This document shows positions 52,364 through 62,562 of a stretch of DNA of 64,000 nt, piece after piece (the stretch's first letter is position 1; every line of letters starts with the position of its first letter). The notes below the pieces were generated by a model. It did no database searches, had not been told where the DNA came from, and was given only the letters and a program-made list of their open reading frames with translations. The position numbers and the translations under genes are program-made. Source of the DNA: Paraclostridium ghonii (GTDB lineage Bacteria > Bacillota > Clostridia > Peptostreptococcales > Peptostreptococcaceae); the NCBI RefSeq assembly GCF_030815085.1, contig NZ_JAUSWG010000003.1; one strand, 5' to 3'.

Positions 52364-54124
52364 ATGAGTGAAAACATAATGGATTTAATATTTGATACTT
52401 TACCTGTACCTATATGGATAAAATCAAAAGATGGAGTGTTTCTAAACATAAATAAAAAATTTGAAGAGACATATATAAATAAAAATTTGAAAAAAACAGA
52501 CATTATAGGTAAATTTAATAAAGATGTATACCCTATAGAAATAGCTAAAAAATATGATGAAAATCATAAAAAAGTTATAGAAAGTAAAAAACCTATGATA
52601 TTTGAAAATAAATGTGGCGATAAAATAACCAAAGCTTACGTAACACCTATTATTGACAATAAAAATGAAGTAATTGCTGTATCGGGGATAATAGAAGATA
52701 TATCAGAATCTAGACAGTATGAAGAAGACAACATACATCAAAAAAACTTAATGGAAACTATAATAAATAGTATACCAGATATAGTATTTTATAAAGATTT
52801 AGATAGTAAATATGTAGGTGGGAATAAAGCCTTTTTTGAAGGTTTTTATAGAAAAGACAAAGTTGATGTAATAGGAAAGACAGATTTAGAATTAAACGAA
52901 GATAAGAAACTAGCAGCCTACCTTATTAAAAAAGACAAAGAAGTAATAAAAAGTAAACAGAATATATATTCAAAGCTAAAAATAAAAAATAGAGAAAATG
53001 AAATTATATATCTAGAAAGCATAAAAACACCAGTAATAAATAAAAAAAATGAAGTTGTTGGAGTAGTTGGAGTATCTAGAGATATAACAAAGAGAAAAAA
53101 ACTAGAAAATATGTTAAGGCAAATGAGTTATAAAGATAAATTAACAGGACTTTACAACAGAGCATATTTTGAAGAAAAAATAACTATTTTAAATAATGAA
53201 AAATTTTACCCTTTAAGTATGATAATGGGGGATGCGAATGGACTAAAAAAGTTAAATGATACAAAAGGGCACTTAGAAGGTGATAAGTTAATTATAAAAA
53301 TTTCAGAAATTTTAAAAAATAGTTGTAGAAAAAAAGACCTAATCTTTAGATGGGGTGGAGATGAATTTGTAATACTTATGCCAAATACAGACACTCTTGC
53401 TGCCCAGAGTGTGTACAACAATATAATACAAAATTGCAAAAAAGCTAGCTATGGTGATATTAAAGTAAATATAGCTTTAGGATTGACTACTAAAATTAAA
53501 AATGAAGAAGATTTTGAATCCATGTTAAAAGAAGCAGAAGACATTATGTATCAAGAAAAGTTGTTATCTAAAGAAAGCAGGAGGAACTTTATAGTAAAAT
53601 CTTTACAAAAGACATTAGAGGAAAATAGTTTAAAAACCAAAGAACATATTAGTAAAACTGTAAAATACGCATCTAAAATAGGAAAAAGATTAAATTTAGG
53701 AAGTAAAAAAATGCGTGAATTAGAGTTACTAGCACACTTACATGATATAGGTAAAATTGGGGTATGTGAGCGTATAATTGAGAAGCAAGGTCCTCTTACA
53801 CCAGAGGAATATAGCTTAATAAAAGATCATAGTGAAAAGGGATTTAGAATAGCTAATTGCACACCTGATTTGTCTCACATTGCTTATGGGATTTTAACTC
53901 ATCATGAACGCTATGATGGCAAGGGCTATCCTCTAGGTTTAAAAGGAGAAGAAATACCTTTATTATCAAGAATAATAGCAGTAATAGATGCATTTGATGC
54001 AATGACAAGTGATAGAGCATATAGAAAAGCAATGACAAAAGAGCAAGCCATAGAAGAATTAAGAAAAAATTCAGGTACTCAATTTGATGGAAAAATAGTA
54101 GAGATTTTTATAGATGAAATATAA
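52364..54124 (+). CDS. PAS-PAS-GGDEF-HD-GYP cyclic-di-GMP protein
   Basis: 586 aa. Two PAS sensor domains at residues ~5-115 (LPVPIWIKSKDGVFLNINKK) and ~130-240 (IPDIVFYKDLDSKYVGGNKAFF), no TM segment, so a cytoplasmic signal is likely. GGDEF (~245-400) has DKLTGLYNRAYF and the intact active site RWGGDEF (near 330). The HD-GYP domain (~405-586) has HLHDIGKIG, HHERYDGKGYPLG and the rest of the HD-GYP set, so both cyclase and phosphodiesterase activity are possible. It is monocistronic. Confidence 0.9.
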   Translation: MSENIMDLIFDTLPVPIWIKSKDGVFLNINKKFEETYINKNLKKTDIIGKFNKDVYPIEIAKKYDENHKKVIESKKPMIFENKCGDKITKAYVTPIIDNKNEVIAVSGIIEDISESRQYEEDNIHQKNLMETIINSIPDIVFYKDLDSKYVGGNKAFFEGFYRKDKVDVIGKTDLELNEDKKLAAYLIKKDKEVIKSKQNIYSKLKIKNRENEIIYLESIKTPVINKKNEVVGVVGVSRDITKRKKLENMLRQMSYKDKLTGLYNRAYFEEKITILNNEKFYPLSMIMGDANGLKKLNDTKGHLEGDKLIIKISEILKNSCRKKDLIFRWGGDEFVILMPNTDTLAAQSVYNNIIQNCKKASYGDIKVNIALGLTTKIKNEEDFESMLKEAEDIMYQEKLLSKESRRNFIVKSLQKTLEENSLKTKEHISKTVKYASKIGKRLNLGSKKMRELELLAHLHDIGKIGVCERIIEKQGPLTPEEYSLIKDHSEKGFRIANCTPDLSHIAYGILTHHERYDGKGYPLGLKGEEIPLLSRIIAVIDAFDAMTSDRAYRKAMTKEQAIEELRKNSGTQFDGKIVEIFIDEI

Positions 54125-54140
54125 AGTACTATATAACTAA

Positions 54141-54168
54141 GAAGCCTTCATTTAAATGAAGGCTTTTT
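54141..54168 (+). terminator. Intrinsic terminator after the GGDEF/HD-GYP gene
   Basis: GAAGCCTTCA pairs with TGAAGGCTTT(TT), loop TTTAAA. Confidence 0.88.
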
Positions 54169-54209
54169 ATGATATAATCAATTATATAAAAACTCAAGGA
54201 GGAAAATTT

Positions 54210-55409
54210 ATGAAAATCATTCATACAAGTGACTGGCATATTGGGAAAATAGTAAATGAATTTTCAATGATTGAAGATCAGAAATATATTTTAAATAAAT
54301 TGATAGATTTAGTAGAGAAAGAAAATCCACAAGTACTTATAATAGCAGGAGATATATATGATAGGTCAATTCCGCCAGTAGAAGCTGTAGAATTATTAAA
54401 TGATACTTTCAGCAATTTAATAATAGATAAAAAAATAAAGATATTAGCAATATCAGGAAATCACGATGGAGGAGAAAGATTAAGTTTTGGGAATAAAATA
54501 TTAGAAAAGAATGGATTATATATAGCTGGTAGAGATAATGAATTATATAGACATATAGTATTAAAAGATGGAGATAAAAATGTAAACTTTTATTTAGTGC
54601 CATATAAAGACCCTGCACTAACAAGAAAGATTTTAGATAAAAAAGAAATAAAAAGTCACAATGATGCAATGGAATCTGTAATAGATAAAATTAAAGAAGA
54701 GATGAATCAACAAGAAATAAATATCCTAGTAGGACATGGATATGTTACTATGAAAAGAAATGATGCAATAGAATGCATTGAAAATAAATATGAAGTAGCT
54801 AATCTTGAAATATCAGATTCAGAAAGACCACTATCCATAGGGGGGACGGATTTAATAGATGGAAATATATTCGATGATTTTGACTATGTAGCTTTAGGTC
54901 ATTTACATGGAAGACAAAAAATAGGAAGAGAAGAAATTAAATATTCTGGATCTCTTTTAAAGTATTCTTTTTCAGAAGTTAATCAAAAAAAGGGTGTATA
55001 TGTGTTAGACATAAATAACGATGAAATAAACATAGATTTTAGAATGTTAAAACCATTAAGGGATTTAAGAGTTATAAAAGGAAAGATAGAAGATATAATA
55101 GATGAAGCTAGGGATTTAGAAGAAGGGAATAAAGACTATATTCAAGCAGTATTAACTGATGATGGAGAAATTATAAATCCGATGGAAAAATTAAGATCAG
55201 TTTATCCAAACACTATGTTAATAACAAGAGAAAGAAAAAGAGAATTTAGTGAAGATAAAACCTCAGCAAAAGGCGAGTATAAAAGAAAAAGTAAGTTAGA
55301 ACTATTTAAAGAGTTTTATGAAGATTTAGGAAATGGAGATTATACACAAGAAAAAGATGAAGTTTTAATAAACACTATAAATGAAGTTTTAAAAAGTGAG
55401 GTGAAATAA
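54210..55409 (+). CDS. sbcD: Exonuclease SbcD (Mre11-type nuclease subunit)
   Basis: 399 aa from ATG 54210, which has AAGGAGGAAAA upstream; the frame is open to 54156 but overlaps the previous terminator. The phosphoesterase motifs are HTSDWHIGK (residues ~4-12), IAGDIYDRSIPP, SGNHDGGERLSFG and GHLHGRQ. It forms the nuclease of the SbcCD complex, cutting hairpins and blocked double-strand ends. It shares one base with sbcC (TAATG), so the two are translationally coupled. Confidence 0.93.
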   Translation: MKIIHTSDWHIGKIVNEFSMIEDQKYILNKLIDLVEKENPQVLIIAGDIYDRSIPPVEAVELLNDTFSNLIIDKKIKILAISGNHDGGERLSFGNKILEKNGLYIAGRDNELYRHIVLKDGDKNVNFYLVPYKDPALTRKILDKKEIKSHNDAMESVIDKIKEEMNQQEINILVGHGYVTMKRNDAIECIENKYEVANLEISDSERPLSIGGTDLIDGNIFDDFDYVALGHLHGRQKIGREEIKYSGSLLKYSFSEVNQKKGVYVLDINNDEINIDFRMLKPLRDLRVIKGKIEDIIDEARDLEEGNKDYIQAVLTDDGEIINPMEKLRSVYPNTMLITRERKREFSEDKTSAKGEYKRKSKLELFKEFYEDLGNGDYTQEKDEVLINTINEVLKSEVK

Positions 55410-58400
55410 TGAGACCCATAAAATTGATAATAAGTGCACTTGGTCCTTATGCTGATAAACAAGTTATAGATTTTGAAGAATTAAACGGAAGAAACATATT
55501 TGTTATATCAGGAAAAACAGGAGCTGGGAAAACTACTATATTTGATGCTATAAGCTATGCATTATATGGAGAAGCCAGTGGAGAATCAAGGGAGACTGAT
55601 TCACTAAGAAGTCACTTTGCAGATGATGATGCAGAAACTTTTGTAGAATTAGAATTTGATTTAAAAGGTGAAAGATATATTGTAAATAGATTTCCAAAAC
55701 AAAAGAAGAAAAAATCTAGAGGTGAAGGATTTACAGAAAAAAATGCTGATGCAACATTAACGCTTCCAGATGGCAAAGTTATAACGAAGGTTACAAATGT
55801 TAACAATAAACTAATTGAAATATTGGGCATAACTAGAGACCAATTTAAACAAATAGTAATGCTTCCACAAGGTGAGTTTAAAAAGCTTTTATTAGCAGAT
55901 TCTCTAGAAAGAGAAGGCATATTTAGAAAAATATTTAATACTTACGATTTTGAAAAAATACAAATACAACTTAAGGAAAAAGCTATAACTTTAAGTAAAA
56001 ATAGAAATAAAAGCAAAGATGATATGCAAACTAACTTAAAAAATATAAAAGGTGAACATGATATAGTTATTGGTGAGTATGTAGACTTTCCTTTGGTTAT
56101 AGAAAAACTAAAAGAATTTATAGAAAAAGATAGTGAAATTTATAAAACTTTAAACGAAGAAGATAAAACTTTATATAGTAATCTAGAAATTATAAATAAA
56201 GAAAAGGTGAAAATAGAAAATAATAATAATTTAGTAAAAGAGAGAGAAAGTATAGAAAAAACACTTTTAGAGCTTTTGGAGAAAGAAAAAGAGTTTGAAT
56301 TAAAAAAAGAGACTATAAATAAATGTAAAAATGCTAAGGAAGTTAAGTACATAGAAGATAAGCTAATAGAAAATAAAAATATTCTATATCAAAGAGAAAA
56401 GTCTTATGAAGATACTTTATTAAAAATTGAAAAATTAGCTAAAGATGTTAATGTAGCAAAAGAGAATTTAAAGGAAGAAGAATCTAAAGAACCTGAGAGA
56501 GATGCACTTAAGTTAGAAATAGATAAGTTAAAAAGTTTAGAGCCTAAGCTATTAGAATTTGACGATTTAAATAGAAACTTAATTATTAAAAATAAAAAAG
56601 TTGAAGAAGTTAAACTTAAAATAGAAAGTAATAAAAAGCTTAATGAAAAGCTTAAGAAAGAAAAATTAGAAAATGAAAATAAACTAAAGGAAATAGCTAC
56701 ATTAGAAACTAAAAAAGTAGAAATAGAAAATGAGATTTTAAATAAAGATAAAGTTATACAAGAAACTAGGGAATTATTTAAAGTCATAGCAAGTTATGAA
56801 AAATCTAGACTTAATCATTATAATTTAAATAAAGAATACGAAGATTTCGAAAAAATATATAGAATTACTAAGAAAAATTACGATGATATGGATGAATTAT
56901 ATAAAAAAGAACAAGCTGGTATACTTGCGAGTAATTTACAAGAGAATACTCCTTGTCCTGTATGTGGATCTAAAGTCCATCCAAATCCAGCAAGTATAAG
57001 CAAAGATTTAAATGTCCCAACTAAAGAAGAACTTAAAATAGCAAAAGCAAAATTAGAAGAAATTGAAAATGAAAATAACTTAAAGTTAAATGAGTTGACT
57101 AAATTAAATACTGATTGCAAGAACTATTTTGAGATTGTAAGCAATAGCTTAATTAAGTTTTCTCAAACTTTACATATAGATAAAAATTATTCAAATAATA
57201 CAGTTAATATAGTTAAAACTAAAGGAATTGAATTAAAAGAGATGATTGATAAGTTAAATGAACAACTTATCAAAATCAAAGAAAAGGTAAATTTAAAAAA
57301 TAGTATAATTGACAGAAATAACAATATAGAAAAAAGCATAATAGAAACTGAAAAAGAGTTAAATATTTTAGAAGAAAGTGAAAAACAATACTTAAAAGAA
57401 GTAACTCAAATAAATACCAAAATAGAATCATATAAAAAAGAAATTCCTAATAATATATTAGACATAAAAACACTTAAAGATTTAATAAATATAAAATCTA
57501 AAAATTTAAATGATAGTTTGAAAAATTTGACTAGTATAAGAGAGTATAAGGAAAATATTTCGAAGCAACTAGAGGGAGAAATTTCAAAATCTAATGAAAT
57601 AAAGAACTCTATAGAAGAATTAAAGTCTAATATAGAAAAGATAAAATTAGAATTTAGTGATTTATTAAAAAAACTAGAATTTAATGATTTTAATAATTAT
57701 GAAGAGTTTAAATCAAAGATTTATTTAATAGAAGAACTAGAAAAGCAAGTTGAAGAGTATTGTTTAAAGTTAAACTTATTTAAATCTAAAAAAGAAGACA
57801 TAAGTATAAAAACTAAAGGTTTAACTTTTGTTGATTTAACAGACATTGATGAAAAAATAAATAAACTTCAAGAAGAAAAGCAAAACTTAGAACTTAAATT
57901 AAGGGATTTATATTCAATATTAGAAAATAATAAATCAGTACTTAAAAATGTAGAAAGTTTAAATGTTAAGTTTAAAGCAATAGAAGAAGAATATAAGGTT
58001 GTAGGAGAGTTATCAGACTTAGCAAATGGTAAAAAATCACCATATATATCTTTTGAAAGATATATACTTGCCTCTTACTTTGAAGATATAATAGAAGCAG
58101 CAAATATAAGGCTTGAAAAAATGACAGGAGATAGGTACTCTTTAATAAGAAAAAAAGGTAAAAGTAAAGGAGCAGGACAAAAAGGTTTAGAACTAGAAAT
58201 TTATGATAACTATACAGATAGTTCTAGAGATGTTAGTTCACTATCTGGGGGAGAAAGTTTTAAAGCATCTCTATCACTGGCATTAGGTCTTTCAGATGTG
58301 GTTCAATCCAATGCAGGGGGGGTATCTCTAGATACAATGTTTGTTGATGAAGGTTTTGGAACATTAGATCCTCAATCTCTAGATAATGCCATTGATAGTT

Positions 58401-58534
58401 TACTTGAGCTTCAAAGAGGTGGAAGACTAGTAGGGATAATATCTCATGTTGAAGAATTAAAAGAAAGAATAGATGCTAAATTAGAAGTGGTATCTACATC
58501 AAAAGGAAGCAAAGCTGAATTTAATATATTATAG
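55409..58534 (+). CDS. sbcC: Exonuclease SbcC (Rad50-type ATPase subunit)
   Basis: 1041 aa. Walker A SGKTGAGKTTIFDAI (residues ~34-48), long coiled coils on both sides, zinc hook CPVCGSKVHP (~516-525), signature SSLSGGESFKASLSLALGLS and Walker B DTMFVDEGFGTLD (~970-982). SMC/Rad50-like ATPase that dimerises via the hook and works with SbcD. The coiled-coil regions are Lys/Glu rich. ATG overlaps the sbcD stop codon. Two-gene operon ending in a terminator at 58579-58610. Confidence 0.93.
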   Translation: MRPIKLIISALGPYADKQVIDFEELNGRNIFVISGKTGAGKTTIFDAISYALYGEASGESRETDSLRSHFADDDAETFVELEFDLKGERYIVNRFPKQKKKKSRGEGFTEKNADATLTLPDGKVITKVTNVNNKLIEILGITRDQFKQIVMLPQGEFKKLLLADSLEREGIFRKIFNTYDFEKIQIQLKEKAITLSKNRNKSKDDMQTNLKNIKGEHDIVIGEYVDFPLVIEKLKEFIEKDSEIYKTLNEEDKTLYSNLEIINKEKVKIENNNNLVKERESIEKTLLELLEKEKEFELKKETINKCKNAKEVKYIEDKLIENKNILYQREKSYEDTLLKIEKLAKDVNVAKENLKEEESKEPERDALKLEIDKLKSLEPKLLEFDDLNRNLIIKNKKVEEVKLKIESNKKLNEKLKKEKLENENKLKEIATLETKKVEIENEILNKDKVIQETRELFKVIASYEKSRLNHYNLNKEYEDFEKIYRITKKNYDDMDELYKKEQAGILASNLQENTPCPVCGSKVHPNPASISKDLNVPTKEELKIAKAKLEEIENENNLKLNELTKLNTDCKNYFEIVSNSLIKFSQTLHIDKNYSNNTVNIVKTKGIELKEMIDKLNEQLIKIKEKVNLKNSIIDRNNNIEKSIIETEKELNILEESEKQYLKEVTQINTKIESYKKEIPNNILDIKTLKDLINIKSKNLNDSLKNLTSIREYKENISKQLEGEISKSNEIKNSIEELKSNIEKIKLEFSDLLKKLEFNDFNNYEEFKSKIYLIEELEKQVEEYCLKLNLFKSKKEDISIKTKGLTFVDLTDIDEKINKLQEEKQNLELKLRDLYSILENNKSVLKNVESLNVKFKAIEEEYKVVGELSDLANGKKSPYISFERYILASYFEDIIEAANIRLEKMTGDRYSLIRKKGKSKGAGQKGLELEIYDNYTDSSRDVSSLSGGESFKASLSLALGLSDVVQSNAGGVSLDTMFVDEGFGTLDPQSLDNAIDSLLELQRGGRLVGIISHVEELKERIDAKLEVVSTSKGSKAEFNIL

Positions 58535-58578
58535 AATTATATGATTCTATTAGCATATATATATTATAAGTTCTTTTT

Positions 58579-58610
58579 AGAGTGTAGACAAAGTCTACTC
58601 TCTTTTATTT
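58579..58610 (+). terminator. Intrinsic terminator after sbcDC
   Basis: GAGTGTAGAC pairs with GTCTACTCTC (one mismatch) around AAA, followed by TTTTATTT. Confidence 0.78.
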
Positions 58611-58772
58611 TACAGCTAATCGTTTCTAAAAATCATTTGGTTAGGAAAATAGAGAGTGGGTATATCTAAGTTATTAATATCACTAAAGAAAAGGAGACTA
58701 TAAAAACTATATAAAAATAAATTAGAAATATTAAAAAGACAATGTTAAGGGAAATATTAAATAAATAAAAAA

Positions 58773-58914
58773 GGAGGAGTTACCAAAAGACTAAAAACAT
58801 TGCAAAACTTGAATTAAAGATTAAAAAATTCATAAAACATTATTATTATTAAATAGATAAATAAGTAAAATCTTTAACTTATAAAGTTTTATAAAGCTTT
58901 GGTAACAGTATATT
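58773..58914 (+). promoter_or_regulatory. Shine-Dalgarno separated from its start codon by a 128-nt foldable insert
   Basis: GGAGG at 58773-58777 is the only strong ribosome binding site upstream of the BCCT start. Between it and GTG 58915 lies a segment whose ends pair: GTTACCAAAAG (58779-58789) with CTTTGGTAAC (58897-58906). Inside, AAAACTT pairs with AAGTTTT and TTAAAGATT with AATCTTTAA. If this hairpin forms, the GGAGG is only A plus AGTATATT (nine bases) from GTG. The rest of the 380-base gap has no other recognisable feature. Confidence 0.5.
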
Positions 58915-60597
58915 GTGTTAAATAAAAAGCTAGATGACAGTATGAAAATAAGAAAATCTATTATGATTCCTATGACATTAATATTCCTTTTGGTTATTAT
59001 ACTAGGAGTTGTTAAGCCAGATACATTGTATAATATAGAAAATGATATAGTAACATTTGCGACTAAAAGTTTTGGGTGGCTATTTCAATTATCAGCTGTG
59101 TTATTTTTATTTATATGTATTTGGATAATATTCTCAAAATATGGGGCTATAAGATTAGGAGGAGAAGATGCAAAGCCAACCATGAGCTATTGGAATTGGT
59201 TTTGTATATCATTAACAGCTGGTATTGGAACAGGAATACTATTTTGGGGAATTGCAGAACCTATAACTCATTTTATGAATCCACCAAAAGCTCTAGGCAT
59301 AATTCCTGGAAGTGAGGCTGCAGCTATGTTTTCAATGAATACATCTTTTACACACTGGACATTTTACCCGTATTCGATGTATGCAATATCAGGAGTTTGT
59401 ATAGCTTTTGCAATATATAATATGAAGTTGCCATGTAGAGTAAGTTCTGTATTATATCCATTATTTAATAAAAAAGTAAGTTATGGAGTTGAATCTTTAG
59501 TTGATAATATATGCTTATTTGCTATGGCAGGTGGAGTAGCTGCTATATTAGGAGTAGGAACTATGCAAATTAGTAAAGGGCTAAACATTATACTTGGAGT
59601 TCCAAATAATAAATTTACATGGATTATTATCGTAACTATAATAGTTATAACCTATATAGTATCTAGTATAACTGGAATAGATAAAGGTATAAAATGGATT
59701 TCAGATAAAAATACTAAATTATTCATAGGTCTCATGGTTTTTGTATTTATATTAGGGCCAACATCATTTATATTATCTCTTGGAACACAATCTATAGGTA
59801 ATTTTGCAAGTAATTTTTTACAAATATCTACATATCTAAGTCCGATTGATGGATCAGATTGGCCTAGATGGTGGCCTATATATTATTGGGCTATATGGCT
59901 AGCATATGCCCCTTTAAATGGAATGTTTTTTGCTATGATAAGCAAGGGACGTACTATTAGAGAATTTATGGTTATGAACTTAATAATACCTGCATTATTT
60001 GGTATGTTGTGGTTTATTATATTTGGAGGTGCAGCTATACACCAACAACTTTCATACGGTCAGTTGTGGGCAGAAATACAAAATTCAGGAATGGAAGTAT
60101 CATTGTTTGCTTTCTTGACAAAATATCCATTTACAAAAATACTATCTATATTTTTTATATTGGCTATATTTATTTCTATAGTTACAATGTGTGATTCTGT
60201 TACAACTACAGTATCAACATTATCAATAAAAACATATAAGGATGAAAAAATAAAGACTCCATATAAAATAAACATTTTTTGGGGAATATTAATGGCTTCT
60301 ATGGCTATTGTAAATTTAATTTGTGCAGGCGGGAAAATTAGTGGAATAGATGCAACTAAGCAAATTGCAACTGTTGCAGGTTTTCCAATATTATTTTTCA
60401 TGCTAACTTTAGCATTTTGTTTAATAAAGATGTTAGTTAAGCACAAAGAATATGATGTTGTTAATGAATATAAATACGATAATCTTGAAGAAAAATCTAT
60501 AGAATATAAAGCTCAAGATGTTTTAATTAAAGAATCAGAATTAAGTTTATATGGGCTTACACGTAATAATAAAGAATCAGAGGAAAAAAATAATTAA
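58915..60597 (+). CDS. BCCT family transporter (betaine/carnitine/choline type), second
   Basis: 560 aa if it starts at GTG 58915, 551 aa from ATG 58942. About 12 TMs; the glycine stretch LTAGIGTGILFWGIAEPITH (residues ~101-120) has the GxGxG form of Na+-coupled members, and the TM8 signature reads WPIYYWAIWLAYAPLNGMFF. It has a longer, charged C-terminal tail (KEYDVVNEYKYDNLEEKSIE...) than the first BCCT, as expected of osmotically controlled members such as BetP. Neither candidate start has a normal ribosome binding site; the nearest strong one is separated by a hairpin. Imports betaine, choline or a similar osmolyte. Confidence 0.87.
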   Translation: MLNKKLDDSMKIRKSIMIPMTLIFLLVIILGVVKPDTLYNIENDIVTFATKSFGWLFQLSAVLFLFICIWIIFSKYGAIRLGGEDAKPTMSYWNWFCISLTAGIGTGILFWGIAEPITHFMNPPKALGIIPGSEAAAMFSMNTSFTHWTFYPYSMYAISGVCIAFAIYNMKLPCRVSSVLYPLFNKKVSYGVESLVDNICLFAMAGGVAAILGVGTMQISKGLNIILGVPNNKFTWIIIVTIIVITYIVSSITGIDKGIKWISDKNTKLFIGLMVFVFILGPTSFILSLGTQSIGNFASNFLQISTYLSPIDGSDWPRWWPIYYWAIWLAYAPLNGMFFAMISKGRTIREFMVMNLIIPALFGMLWFIIFGGAAIHQQLSYGQLWAEIQNSGMEVSLFAFLTKYPFTKILSIFFILAIFISIVTMCDSVTTTVSTLSIKTYKDEKIKTPYKINIFWGILMASMAIVNLICAGGKISGIDATKQIATVAGFPILFFMLTLAFCLIKMLVKHKEYDVVNEYKYDNLEEKSIEYKAQDVLIKESELSLYGLTRNNKESEEKNN

Positions 60598-60604
60598 GAT
60601 TGTT

Positions 60605-60640
60605 AAAAAATGCGGAATCTAATATGATACCGCATTTTTG
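60605..60640 (+). terminator. Intrinsic terminator after the second BCCT gene
   Basis: AAAAAATGCGG pairs with CCGCATTTTT around a 14-base loop. Confidence 0.85.
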
Positions 60641-60664
60641 TTATTAAAGCATTGTATTGATTTA

Positions 60665-61579
60665 TTATATACCATATTTTGAAATATAAGTTTCTAGATA
60701 TCTATTTAATACGAATGATTGAGCAGATTTATAACCAGATTCATAGAGTTTTTCCATAGTTTCTTTTGGAATATTAAAGCTAGTTGCTGAAACGTTTAAT
60801 GTGGGTATATTTATAATTCTCAAATAATCTTTTTCTTTGAAGTAGACATCTTCATTTGTGTATAGTGAAGTTTTTACAATATCTAATAAATAATTAATAG
60901 GGTTTTTAGATTCGTGAATTTCTTGATTGTTACCTTCAGATAAGTTTAGCCCAATTGTAGGGTATCTAGAGTGGCAATTTGTATCAAATATCCATATAGG
61001 GAAATTACTAAGCAAGCCTCCATCTACTATAAAACATGATTTTTTATCATACTCTAGCTTAACTGGATAAAAGTAAAGTGGAATACTAGCACTCATTCTA
61101 ACGGCCTTAGCAATTTCAAAATCCATAGGATCGATATCATAATCAACTAAATCATCAGGCAAAACTAATAATTTTTTTCTCGTAACATCTGAAGCTATCA
61201 TTTTAAGTCTACTTTCTCCATTAATAGAAACATCTTTAAATTTTGTTTTTCCTTTTTCTTTAAATTTTTCGTGTAAAAATTCTTCAAGATATTTACCTGA
61301 ATAAATACCTTTATAAAAAGAAATACTTAATAAATCTCCAGCAAAAGGGATTAACTGAAATAGGTTTTTATCTTTAAACTTAGGATAGTCTATTTCATAT
61401 AAAATTTCTTCAATTTCAGATGATGCATACCCAACCGCTAATAAAGAAGCAACTAAAGCTCCAGCTGAAGTACCTGCTAATCTATCCCATTCGTAACCTA
61501 TATCTTCTAAACTTGCGATAGCTCCAACTAATGCAATCCCTTTCATTCCTCCGCCCTTGCACACTAAATTTGCCTTCAT
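60665..61579 (-). CDS. Patatin-like phospholipase
   Basis: 304 aa from ATG 61579, with GGTGGT ten bases upstream; GTG 61594 is an alternative. Family motifs are CKGGGMKG (residues ~7-14, oxyanion hole), GTSAG (36-40, nucleophile Ser38) and FIVDGGLLSNFPI (Asp-Gly-Gly, near 190), giving the Ser-Asp dyad. Bacterial patatins hydrolyse membrane phospholipids or act as autotransported lipases; this one has no signal peptide, so it should act in the cytoplasm or at the inner face. It is convergent with the BCCT gene and separate from other genes. Confidence 0.88.
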   Translation of the reverse strand: MKANLVCKGGGMKGIALVGAIASLEDIGYEWDRLAGTSAGALVASLLAVGYASSEIEEILYEIDYPKFKDKNLFQLIPFAGDLLSISFYKGIYSGKYLEEFLHEKFKEKGKTKFKDVSINGESRLKMIASDVTRKKLLVLPDDLVDYDIDPMDFEIAKAVRMSASIPLYFYPVKLEYDKKSCFIVDGGLLSNFPIWIFDTNCHSRYPTIGLNLSEGNNQEIHESKNPINYLLDIVKTSLYTNEDVYFKEKDYLRIINIPTLNVSATSFNIPKETMEKLYESGYKSAQSFVLNRYLETYISKYGI

Positions 61580-61673
61580 ATATAAAAACACCACCGTAAT
61601 TTAAATTTAATACCGTATATAATATGAAAATTCATAAAAAAAGTTAAAATTAAAGTAAATAATTTTAATGTTG

Positions 61674-61702
61674 TTGCTATTATATATTTAGTGTGATATA
61701 AT
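61674..61702 (+). promoter_or_regulatory. Promoter of tRNA-fMet
   Basis: TTGCTA (61674-61679), 17-base spacer, TATAAT (61697-61702), leaving about 15 bases of leader before the mature tRNA. Confidence 0.6.
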
Positions 61703-61723
61703 TACATTAGATAAATAAAACAT

Positions 61724-61799
<76 letters not shown>

Positions 61800-61818
61800 A
61801 TTATAAGTATGATTATAG

Positions 61819-61849
61819 ACTCTTATATCTTTAGGTATAAGAGTTTTTT
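61819..61849 (+). terminator. Terminator of the tRNA transcript
   Basis: ACTCTTATA pairs with TATAAGAGT, followed by T5. Confidence 0.82.
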
Positions 61850-61875
61850 AATATGTATAAATCTTGGAGGATAAA

Positions 61876-62532
61876 ATGATAAAAAATAAAAGTGTGGATA
61901 ATGGACTAAAATATAATAAAATACAAAAGTTAAATAAAAATTTTATGTATCAAGATCTAAAAAGAAGTAATTGTTATAATTGTGATTTTTCAGGTTCTAA
62001 TTTTAACTTTACAAGCTTAAGAGGAGCTCATTTTAAATCATGTAATTTTTATGGATGTACGTTTAAAAATGCAGAGTTAATAGGAAGTAATTTGAAAAAG
62101 AGTAAGTTTAAAAAAGTTAAATTTGAAAATACAGTATTTGATTCAGTAAATTTAGAGGGAGTAGATTTTTCAGGGGCTCAATTTAAAAATACTATATTTT
62201 TATCTACAGATTTAACTAAAGCTATAAATATTAAGTTCAATTCATCAGATGTTAAAATATTTGACCAAATGCCCAAGTTAGAAATAAGTGAAAAACTTGA
62301 AAACTCTATAAAATTAGCTATGGAAAATGAATTTGTAAAAAAGTCTAGAACACTAGACACTAAAGATGGTGAAATAAATAGTATAAGTATAATAATACTT
62401 TTAGAAAACTTTAAAGAAAAGCAATTAATCGATGGATTAACTTTAGTAGCAGAAAAAATAGATAAAGATTTTTGTACATTAAGTTATATAATAAAAACTT
62501 TACAAACATACAAGACTCAAGGTCTTTTATAA
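61876..62532 (+). CDS. Pentapeptide-repeat protein
   Basis: 218 aa from ATG 61876, with GGAGG just upstream; in-frame TTG 61864 overlaps that site. Residues ~20-115 are a run of A(D/N)LXX-type pentapeptides: CDFSG SNFNF TSLRG AHFKS CNFYG CTFKN AELIG SNLKK SKFKK VKFEN, and later VDFSG AQFKN, forming a right-handed quadrilateral beta helix. The C-terminal ~90 residues are helical and lack repeats. Pentapeptide proteins include DNA-mimicking gyrase protectors (Qnr/MfpA-like), but this one is short and its target is unknown. Confidence 0.85.
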   Translation: MIKNKSVDNGLKYNKIQKLNKNFMYQDLKRSNCYNCDFSGSNFNFTSLRGAHFKSCNFYGCTFKNAELIGSNLKKSKFKKVKFENTVFDSVNLEGVDFSGAQFKNTIFLSTDLTKAINIKFNSSDVKIFDQMPKLEISEKLENSIKLAMENEFVKKSRTLDTKDGEINSISIIILLENFKEKQLIDGLTLVAEKIDKDFCTLSYIIKTLQTYKTQGLL

Positions 62533-62562
62533 TAAATATAATTGTATTAAAAAGGAGAATAA

